NCBI GenBank assembly: GCA_002887195.1 | Contig: PJAB01001722.1 | Coordinates: 1-12,646 of the forward strand | DNA length: 12,646 bases | Origin: Chrysochromulina parva | Taxonomy: Eukaryota; Haptophyta; Prymnesiales; Chrysochromulinaceae | Direction of reading: 5' to 3' | Part shown: positions 7,434 through 12,646 of the stretch, in pieces | Layout of the letters: the number at the start of each line of letters is the position of its first letter | Numbering within the stretch: the first letter of the stretch is position 1 | Made by a program: the position numbers and the translations under genes | Notes under the pieces: model-generated | Seen by the model: only the letters and a program-made list of their open reading frames with translations | Told to the model about the DNA's origin: nothing | The model's database searches: none

Positions 7434-9524
7434 TTATTTCCGCCTTTTCACGCTGCCCACGCGCCGCTGCTTCGTTAGGGTGCCATCGTCGGCCATGGCC
7501 GCGAGCTCGCGCTTCGGCGGCGCGAGTTTGGCCGCGTCGAGCATCTCGACGAGCAGCTCGTGGAAGACGCTGTGCTCACGGATGCTCACGCCGAGGGAGC
7601 TGGCGCGCCGGTGGCGCTCGGGGGGCACCTTGAGGTTGAGCGTGTAGATGGCGCAGGGCACCTCCTGCTCGAGCGCGTCCTTCGCCATGAGCATCTCCTC
7701 ATCGCGGGGCATGCCCACTCCATACGAGAGTAGGATGAGCCTGTCTCCAGTCTGGCGCGAGGCGAGGAAATCGAGCATTCCTTGGAGCTCGCCCGCGCTC
7801 TGCGCCTTGAGAATGGCGGCCGCCCCCGTCGCCTCGCCTAGCCTCTCGGCTCGAGCCAGCCCATCGGGAGCCTCCGCCCATTGATCGAACGGCTCGTCGG
7901 CTTCCACAGCGGCTTCCACAGCCTCCGGTCCCTCGAGCGCCTCGCCCTCTGGTAGCGCCGCCTCGCGGGCCGCCTTGCCCATCGGCTCATCCAGCTCGAT
8001 GCGGCTGTCAAGGAAGGCCTCGACGGACTGCCGGTAGCTTGCGAGCGCGAGGGCCTCTTCTCGTGGCCATGCCCGCAGCAAGTCGCCTACTTCGAACCTG
8101 CCCACGCCAGCGCTCTTGGCGTCATCCCAGCCGACGAGCAGCCGCACCGGCTGGCCCGCAGTGGCGCTGCGCACCTCGCACACGCCGCCGGTCGGTCCGG
8201 GGCCGCCATCACCGCGCTCCACCAGGCCGATCTGCCGCACGCGACCGCTCGCCGAGCCGCACACAAAGTGCTGTGCGTGCCGCAGCGTGCCATGGCGCAC
8301 TATGACGAGGAGTGTGGTGCCTTTACCCGGCGCGCGGCGACTCTCAAGTACGAGGGCGACCGCCTCGTCCTCTGGCGGCACGGCGCGCCACACGGGCACA
8401 GCGCGTGGGCACAGAGCACCGCTGCTTGAACGGCCACCGTCGCTGCGCGCCGCCTCCGTCGTCATCGTCGCCGCCACACCACCACCTCCACCTCCTCCAC
8501 CACCACCACCACCCCCGTGCCCTGCCGCCATCGCAGAGGCTGCGGGCACCGCGCTCGCACGGCCGTCGAGGGCGAGCAGCCGGCAGCGCAGCGCACTCAC
8601 AAGCGCGTCAAGCCCCCAGCCACGTGGCGCACACAGCAGGGCCGGAGGCGCGGCCGCTCTCGTCGCTAGAAGGCGTGCGGCGTGCCGGTCCGTGCCTACG
8701 CGCCGCAGCTCGGTGGCCCAGAGCCGTCGAAGGGCCGCGCGCAGCGCCACGACGCGGCGCGAGGTCAGCGCCTCTGATCGGCATTCGCCCGCCGTGTCTG
8801 CCTTTGTGAGCGCGAAGAGCACTGGTTGCCCGCGCGCGGCGCAACGGCGGAGGACCTCGCGCGTCTGCCGCTGGATGCCCGCGTCGACCGCCACGAGCAC
8901 GAGCGCCAGGTCGGCGCCGTCCGCGACCACGGTGCGCATGCCCTCGAAGACCTGATGCCCAGGCGTGTCGACAAAGGCAAGCGTGTGCAACGAGGGCGAT
9001 GCAGAAGCGCCGTCCTCGGAGGATGGGAGCCTCAGGAGCGACGGGCGCACACACTGCGTGATGCCACCAGCCTCTCGTGCCGCAGCATTCGATCCCAGCA
9101 GCGCATCGAGCAGCGTTGTCTTGCCGTGGTCCACGTGCGCCAGCACCGCCACGACGCCTGTGCCACTGGACCGAGGCGGCAGAGGGCGCGGCGGCGGCAG
9201 CGGCTCGGGATCAGCAATACGCACGGCAAGGCCATACTCAGCGGCCAGCGCGAGCGATGTAGCGAGCGGCACAAAACATCCCGACAGTGCGCGTGAGCGG
9301 TAGGTGCCAGGCTTTAGCGCAAAGCCCGGAGGTAGCAGCGGCAGCAGTGAAGCGCTGCTGGTCTCCTCGCCACTGTGGTGCAATGCAAAGAGTCCGCGGA
9401 GCTTCTTCCATCCGACACGCCGAGCGAGTGCGCTCTCGCTCACTCTCGGCTGACCAAGCGCGCGCAGAAGCTCCTTGGGCCGCATGAACGGCCGCAGGAC
9501 CACCTCTATCTTGGCGCTTCGCAT
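7434..9524 (-). CDS. IF-2-like translational GTPase lacking domain C2
   Basis: Intronless, 696 residues. Bacterial-type IF-2, used in mitochondria and plastids, places initiator tRNA on the small subunit and promotes subunit joining. GTPase motifs: G1 AHVDHGKTT (129-137, Ala at the first P-loop position, as EF-G also has), G2 AGGITQ (152-157), G3 DTPGH with the catalytic His190, G4 TKAD (240-243, Thr for the usual Asn), G5-like CAPRGWGLDAL (298-308). A beta-barrel domain II follows a Gly-rich linker (ESRRAPGKGTTLLVIVRHGT, 394-413), then domain III/C1 (ILKAQSAGELQGMLDFLASR at 571-590; LGVSIREHSVFHELLVEML at 644-662). It ends 34 residues later in a basic tail, KQRRVGSVKRRK. The C2 domain that binds fMet-tRNA is absent, and the 67-base gap before TAF2 leaves no room for it. 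No obvious N-terminal targeting peptide is visible; residues 86-104 may be an IF2_N remnant. It may be a divergent organellar IF-2 or a derived GTPase with another role. Confidence 0.85.
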   Translation of the reverse strand: MRSAKIEVVLRPFMRPKELLRALGQPRVSESALARRVGWKKLRGLFALHHSGEETSSASLLPLLPPGFALKPGTYRSRALSGCFVPLATSLALAAEYGLAVRIADPEPLPPPRPLPPRSSGTGVVAVLAHVDHGKTTLLDALLGSNAAAREAGGITQCVRPSLLRLPSSEDGASASPSLHTLAFVDTPGHQVFEGMRTVVADGADLALVLVAVDAGIQRQTREVLRRCAARGQPVLFALTKADTAGECRSEALTSRRVVALRAALRRLWATELRRVGTDRHAARLLATRAAAPPALLCAPRGWGLDALVSALRCRLLALDGRASAVPAASAMAAGHGGGGGGGGGGGGGVAATMTTEAARSDGGRSSSGALCPRAVPVWRAVPPEDEAVALVLESRRAPGKGTTLLVIVRHGTLRHAQHFVCGSASGRVRQIGLVERGDGGPGPTGGVCEVRSATAGQPVRLLVGWDDAKSAGVGRFEVGDLLRAWPREEALALASYRQSVEAFLDSRIELDEPMGKAAREAALPEGEALEGPEAVEAAVEADEPFDQWAEAPDGLARAERLGEATGAAAILKAQSAGELQGMLDFLASRQTGDRLILLSYGVGMPRDEEMLMAKDALEQEVPCAIYTLNLKVPPERHRRASSLGVSIREHSVFHELLVEMLDAAKLAPPKRELAAMADDGTLTKQRRVGSVKRRK
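8478..8516 (-). repeat. Poly-Gly (CCA/CCT/CCC) microsatellite in the IF-2-like gene
   Basis: Thirteen consecutive Gly codons (residues 337-349), mostly GGT and GGA read on the minus strand. It falls in the linker between the GTPase domain and domain II, a place where length change should be tolerated. Confidence 0.9.
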
Positions 9525-9656
9525 TGTGTGGACTATTGCTGTGGACCAGCGTGTCGTTCAGTCAAGTCAAGTCAAGTAAGTCGTTCAACCATGGGCTGTG
9601 AACGGCTGTGTGAACCACATGAATTTTCAAAAGGAGCCCGCATGGCGCGCACAATA
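9525..9656 (-). promoter_or_regulatory. 132-bp gap: SNAPC3 3' end and IF-2-like promoter
   Basis: It holds a short CAAGT tandem repeat (about 9559-9580) flanked on both sides by GTCGTTCA, and two TGTGAAC words at 9597-9603 and 9609-9615, 12 bases apart. No TATA box is evident. The regulatory role is inferred only from position and motif sharing with neighbouring gaps. Confidence 0.4.
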
Positions 9657-11060
9657 CTATCCGTCTGACTCCTCGTCATCTTCGTCATCTTCGGCGAGTC
9701 GGAAGCGGTTGTCGGCTGCGGCGTGCTCAGCGCTGCGCGGCTCGAACCCCGGTCGTGTCAGCAGAATTACAGCGCCTGGCGCTGCCGAGGGTGGCAACGC
9801 GTCCTCGTCGCCCAGCCGCGCGCCAGCTGAAGCATCTGCAGGGTCCGTGGCTGCCATCCCGTCACCGCTGCCGTCACCGCTGCCGTCCACGAGCACTTCT
9901 CGCTGCTCGTCCTCGTCGTCCTCGCGCAGGATCGGGTACACGCGGTAGTCGAGGCGCCGCGCCTCGCCCTCGGCCGTGTAGTGGCTGTGGAAATGGCAGC
10001 GCTGGCACAGGTAGCAGGGGCTCGCGTCGGCGAACACGTCGCCGTGGACCGCCCACACGGCGGGCGCGCGCAGGCAGACGACGCACTGCATGGGAACCTC
10101 CTTTCGGCGGAAGATGATGCACGGCACCGCGGCGAGTTGTCGAGCGACCGCCGAGGAGGAGGAGGCGAGCCAGCAAGCCACGAAGACGAGGGCGTGCTCG
10201 CAGTCGCCGTGGTGCACGAACAGATACTGGCGCCCCAGACGGATAGTCAGGGAACCCAGCGTAGTTGCGTCCATGGGGCGGGGCGGTGGTGGTGCGCGCC
10301 CGTGCGCCGCGAGCCACGGGCGCACATGCATGCTCAAGTCCTCATTGCCTGACGTGTACCAGCTGCCCTCGATGCAAAAGGCGGCGGAATTCGACGGCGG
10401 CCGCAGCGCGGCGGCGGCCGCCGCGTCACGCTTGGCGAGCTCGTGATGCTGCCGCGCCAGTTGAACGCCCGTCAAGCAGCCGCCAAGAGCTGACGAGAGA
10501 TCGCTGAGCGTATGACCGGAATGCACTTCGACTGTTCGCACGTGGATGTGCTGCCGGTAGAAGGCCACGCGCAGCAGCACCGTGCCTTCGGGCAGCGCCG
10601 CCTGCTCACCAGCGCCAGTTGCTGCTGCCGAAGACGCCGGTGCCGCTGCGGCCAGCGTGGTTGCCGCACACATCGGGGCAACAGGCTGTTGAAAACAGCT
10701 TGTTGCCCCGACGCTGTTGGTGCGGCCCTGATGGCGCCTGCGCTTGGCGCGCGGCGCGTTGTCGCCCGCGGCTGCGGCGGACGTTTCGGCGCGCATGCTT
10801 CGCAGAGGGTGTTCGCCGTCTGAGGACGACAGCCCGCTAAACCTCTGCTGGCGCAGCTCGCTGAAATCGAATGGAACGGAGGCGCTCAGGAGTGCATTGT
10901 CGACAGGCAGGGCCTTGTACGTGGTGCGCTGGCTGTGTGCACGGCCGAAGCTGGAGACCTGGAACGGTTCCGACTCGCTGTACTGATCCTCAAGCTCTGA
11001 GGCCACCAGGCCGACGCTAGGGCGGTGCGTCACGGGTAGGCTGGAAGGGCGACTTGCCAT
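9657..11060 (-). CDS. SNAPC3: snRNA-activating complex subunit 3 (SNAP50)
   Basis: Intronless, 467 residues. SNAPC3/SNAP50 belongs to the complex that binds the proximal sequence element of snRNA promoters for RNA polymerases II and III. The conserved C-terminal half is clear: FCIEGSWYTSG (228-238), the signature LTIRLGRQYLFVHHGDCEHA (271-290) with candidate metal or fold residues His283, His284, Cys287 and His289, then CVVC (326-329), AVWAVHGDVFADASPCYLCQ (334-353), and RCHFHSHYTAEG (354-365), a Cys/His-rich zinc-finger-like region ending in a YRVYPI strand. Residues 1-155 are Ser/Ala-rich with a basic patch AKRRRHQGR (105-113) that could act as a nuclear signal. The C-terminus is acidic (DDEDDEESDG) after a GSGDGSGD repeat. 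The start is the first ATG; because the N-terminal part is not conserved, the exact start is less certain than the identity. Confidence 0.92.
   Translation of the reverse strand: MASRPSSLPVTHRPSVGLVASELEDQYSESEPFQVSSFGRAHSQRTTYKALPVDNALLSASVPFDFSELRQQRFSGLSSSDGEHPLRSMRAETSAAAAGDNAPRAKRRRHQGRTNSVGATSCFQQPVAPMCAATTLAAAAPASSAAATGAGEQAALPEGTVLLRVAFYRQHIHVRTVEVHSGHTLSDLSSALGGCLTGVQLARQHHELAKRDAAAAAALRPPSNSAAFCIEGSWYTSGNEDLSMHVRPWLAAHGRAPPPPRPMDATTLGSLTIRLGRQYLFVHHGDCEHALVFVACWLASSSSAVARQLAAVPCIIFRRKEVPMQCVVCLRAPAVWAVHGDVFADASPCYLCQRCHFHSHYTAEGEARRLDYRVYPILREDDEDEQREVLVDGSGDGSGDGMAATDPADASAGARLGDEDALPPSAAPGAVILLTRPGFEPRSAEHAAADNRFRLAEDDEDDEESDG
9862..9891 (-). repeat. Short tandem repeat encoding GSGDGSGDG in SNAPC3
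   Basis: CTGCCGTCACCG-type 12-base units in tandem, giving the Gly-Ser-Gly-Asp repeat at about residues 393-401, between the conserved zinc-finger region and the acidic tail. Confidence 0.75.
10673..10711. repeat. Near-perfect inverted repeat (18-bp stem, 3-nt loop) inside SNAPC3
   Basis: The left arm TCGGGGCAACAGGCTGTT pairs with the right arm AACAGCTTGTTGCCCCGA over 18 positions with one G-T mismatch and a GAA loop. It lies in the SNAPC3 coding frame at residues 117-130, in the non-conserved N-terminal region. A further GTTGCC just to its left at about 10659 echoes part of the arm. Confidence 0.95.
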
Positions 11061-11234
11061 TTCACGCGTGTGAAAAGCCTCTCACGTTTACATGAACGAG
11101 AGAACCCTTTTTTTCAACGTCAAGCCTGGTCATCGCACACTGTGCTCCTGTGGAGCCTCGATGGAGCGACCTGTTAATTTCCGGGAAGTCATGCTCCTCC
11201 AGCCAACGCGGGCTCCGCGGGTCGCCGCGCTTTC
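11061..11234. promoter_or_regulatory. Divergent promoter region between SNAPC3 and SWEET
   Basis: The 174 bases between the two divergent ATGs. Next to the SNAPC3 start is an inverted repeat, TTTCAC-GCGT-GTGAAA (11060-11075, overlapping the ATG by one base), and a CTCACGTTTACATG stretch follows. A T7 run sits at about 11108-11114. No canonical TATA box is visible. Both genes must draw their core promoters from this segment or from within each other's 5' ends. Confidence 0.55.
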
Positions 11235-12032
11235 ATGCCGAGCAGTAGGCACTCCAAGCGCTTCTTGCTCCTTCTTCTTGGCAGCGTGAGCGCCTTTAGT
11301 GCAGTGCCGCGAGTCGTGCATCGGTCTGCAGGTCTCATTCCAACGCTGCCGGCGCGTGCACCACCCGCCACGATGCTGTCGGGTTCCGCGCTCCTCGTCG
11401 CCCAACGGGTGTGCCCGGCGCTCGGCTTCGTGCTCTCGAGCGCACTGTACTGTGCGCCCGTGCCCACGCTAAGAGAGGCCATCAAGCAGGGCTCGCTGGG
11501 CGCGTTCAATCCGCTGCCATCGGCTCTCATGGTGACTGCCACGACAGCGTGGCTCGGATACGGACTGTCGGTGCGCGACCCGTGGATCGCGCTGACCAAC
11601 GCGCCGGGCGCTTTGGTGGCGCTTGCGCAACTCGTCGTCATCTTGCCGCTCATGAAGCCGGGTAAGCAGTTGCAGCAGTTCCAGGCGACGGTCCTCGGTG
11701 GCGCTGCGTTCACCATTGCGCTCTGGGGCAAGCTGATCTTTGGCGGTGCAAGCGCGGCCGCGCGCTCAAAGGCGCTCGGCTTGTATGCGACAATCATCTG
11801 CATCGCTCTCTTCGCCTCGCCGCTCGCGACGATTGCGAGCGTCGTGCGCGAGAAGAACTCGGAGTCCATCCTCGCGTCTCTGACGGCGGCGCAAGTGGCC
11901 AACTGCGTGCTCTGGACCACGTACGGCGTGCTGGCCGCGCGCGACCCCTTTGTGTGGGGTCCGAATGGCGTGGGCCTGGTGCTCGGGCTCATCCAGCTCG
12001 CGCTCAAAGTGTGCTTTCCCGCGAAGAAGTAG
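11235..12032 (+). CDS. SWEET: SWEET sugar transporter with probable plastid presequence
   Basis: Intronless, 265 residues, including about 45 extra N-terminal residues relative to a typical SWEET core. SWEETs are sugar facilitators made of two MtN3/saliva triple-helix bundles joined by a linker helix. Repeat 1: YCAPVPTLREAIKQGSLGAF (72-91), WLGYGLSVRDPWIALTNAPG (106-125). Repeat 2: ALFASPLATIASVVREKNSE (191-210), LWTTYGVLAARDPFVWGPNG (226-245). The substrate-pocket asparagines expected in helices 3 and 7 appear to be Asn122 and Asn244, with Trp227 in helix 6. The N-terminus has a basic start and a five-leucine core, then SVSA|FSAVPRVVHRSAG, a signal peptide whose predicted cleavage leaves Phe first in a basic, Ser-containing, acid-free segment. 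That pattern is known for stroma-directed proteins of complex red plastids. The start is the ATG at 11235, which alone provides this leader; Met47 would give the bare core. Plastid location is inferred. Confidence 0.9.
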   Translation: MPSSRHSKRFLLLLLGSVSAFSAVPRVVHRSAGLIPTLPARAPPATMLSGSALLVAQRVCPALGFVLSSALYCAPVPTLREAIKQGSLGAFNPLPSALMVTATTAWLGYGLSVRDPWIALTNAPGALVALAQLVVILPLMKPGKQLQQFQATVLGGAAFTIALWGKLIFGGASAAARSKALGLYATIICIALFASPLATIASVVREKNSESILASLTAAQVANCVLWTTYGVLAARDPFVWGPNGVGLVLGLIQLALKVCFPAKK

Positions 12033-12210
12033 GCGTGGGGCACATCGACAGAGGGATGAGGGAGATTTGCAGGAGATTCGTCACACAGCTGAGGATGCAG
12101 GTGATGATGCGGCCAGTGCGTGTACATTGTACTCGTCTCACGAGATCGACTCGTCTCAGAGGGAGCTGGCTCAACGGCGCTCGCGCTGTCTTGGATGCGT
12201 CATGTGAGTA

Positions 12211-12237
12211 GGGGGGGAGGCAGCAGGGGGGGGAGGG
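12211..12237 (+). other. G-rich run with G-quadruplex potential
   Basis: Runs of 7, 8 and 3 G (12211-12217, 12226-12233, 12235-12237) supply at least four G3 tracts with short loops. It lies about 180 bases after the SWEET stop, so it may be transcribed in the 3' UTR or just past it. Confidence 0.6.
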
Positions 12238-12301
12238 TGATCCCGGGCCTTCGCTCTGTGTGTGGGCCGAGGGCTCGAGGGGACTCCCCACTCGCCACTG
12301 C

Positions 12302-12339
12302 GTGATCTAAGGTACGCCCGGTGATCTAAGGTACGCCGG
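12302..12339. repeat. 19-bp tandem duplication
   Basis: GTGATCTAAGGTACGCCCG at 12302-12320 is followed directly by the same unit at 12321-12339, with one mismatch. It is noncoding as far as I can tell. Confidence 0.95.
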
Positions 12340-12520
12340 TCCGTGCGGTGCCCTTGGTGTCGATTTCTCCTCAAGACAACCGACAACCTCTGCCTGTGGA
12401 AGTGGTGATCGGCTTCTGCTCGCTTTCAGCTCCGCCGCTCGACTTATTTTCTTATCACCCGCGCTCGGACTCCCGACGCACACGGTCGGACGCGCAGACC
12501 GCGACTGTGCGGACGCGATC

Positions 12521-12646
12521 ATGTCATCAAGTCGATCGCGCCCGCTTCGCGCGGGCGGGGGCGCCCTTACGCACAATGCCGACGCCGATCTCACATCGGT
12601 CCGCGTCAGCAACATTTGCCCTCACCAGTGGGCAGCCCTCCGTGTC
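12521..12646 (+). CDS. Possible 5' end of a new gene (partial)
   Basis: An ATG at 12521 opens a frame that runs without a stop to the window edge (42 codons). Its later part, ADADLTSVRVSNICPHQWAA, has the look of ordinary protein, and third positions are GC-rich like the neighbouring genes. I recognise no family, and 42 codons open by chance is not rare at this GC content. A hairpin at 12539-12557 lies inside it. Confidence 0.3.
   Translation, partial: MSSSRSRPLRAGGGALTHNADADLTSVRVSNICPHQWAALRV
12539..12557. repeat. Small GC-rich inverted repeat
   Basis: CGCCCGC, loop TTCGC, GCGGGCG: a perfect 7-bp stem. At this GC content such short hairpins are expected fairly often; recorded for completeness. 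Confidence 0.7.

Larger units (their letters stand above)
12033..12520. other. Intergenic region downstream of SWEET
   Basis: No supportable gene in 488 bases. It contains the SWEET 3' UTR, a G-rich run at 12211-12237, a 19-bp tandem duplication at 12302-12339, and an AT-richer stretch with CTTATTTTCTTATC near 12443-12456. The minus-strand open frame at 12307-12615 has no recognisable domain and is probably spurious. Confidence 0.5.

Noticed and set aside
7434..9524. IF-2-like gene read as eIF5B or EF-Tu
   Set aside because: The HVDHGKTTLLDAL and GGITQ context and the domain III pattern fit IF-2 better than eIF5B (which has HVDTGKT), and EF-Tu has no domain of the C1 type.
2942..9656. Bacterial operon interpretation of the co-directional cluster
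   Set aside because: The proteins are strictly eukaryotic (TAF2, SNAPC3, PROPPIN), spliceosomal introns are present and no ribosome-binding sites are seen.

Overview
The window reads as nuclear DNA from a GC-rich, gene-dense unicellular eukaryote, most likely a microalga with a red-derived complex plastid (haptophyte-like; this is inference). The support is GT-AG introns, Ala/Gly/Arg-rich low-complexity inserts in conserved eukaryotic proteins, very short intergenic gaps, and a SWEET transporter with a signal peptide followed by a phenylalanine-led transit-like segment. All six complete genes are recognisable by family.

Layout: (1) 1-329, plus strand: the apparent 3' end of an unidentified gene cut by the window edge, running into a CACT/CATT-rich simple repeat. 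(2) 362-970, plus strand: ENY2 in four small exons, reconstructed here by splicing. (3) 971-1627: no convincing gene; it holds the second copy of a 52-bp direct repeat made from the 3' end of the next gene. (4) 1628-11060, minus strand: four genes head to tail with gaps of only 75, 67 and 132 bp. In transcription order they are SNAPC3/SNAP50, an IF-2-like GTPase, TAF2 (one 99-nt intron) and a PROPPIN (Atg18/WIPI). (5) 11235-12032, plus strand: a SWEET sugar transporter divergent from SNAPC3. (6) 12033-12646: a G-rich run, a 19-bp tandem repeat, a small hairpin, and possibly the first codons of another plus-strand gene leaving the window.

Three of the six complete genes serve RNA polymerase II or snRNA transcription: ENY2 (SAGA deubiquitinase module and TREX-2), TAF2 (TFIID) and SNAPC3 (snRNA-promoter complex). 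The others act in autophagy (PROPPIN), organelle-type translation initiation (IF-2-like) and sugar transport (SWEET).

The observations most worth checking are these. The TAF2 intron is bounded by an imperfect 19-bp direct repeat whose intronic copy still encodes the family FGxNE-type motif, as expected if the intron arose by tandem duplication. The IF-2-like protein stops after domain III and lacks the C2 domain that binds initiator tRNA. The SWEET carries a probable plastid bipartite presequence. A TGTGAA-type motif recurs in the upstream gap of all four minus-strand genes. A near-perfect 18-bp stem hairpin lies inside the SNAPC3 coding sequence.
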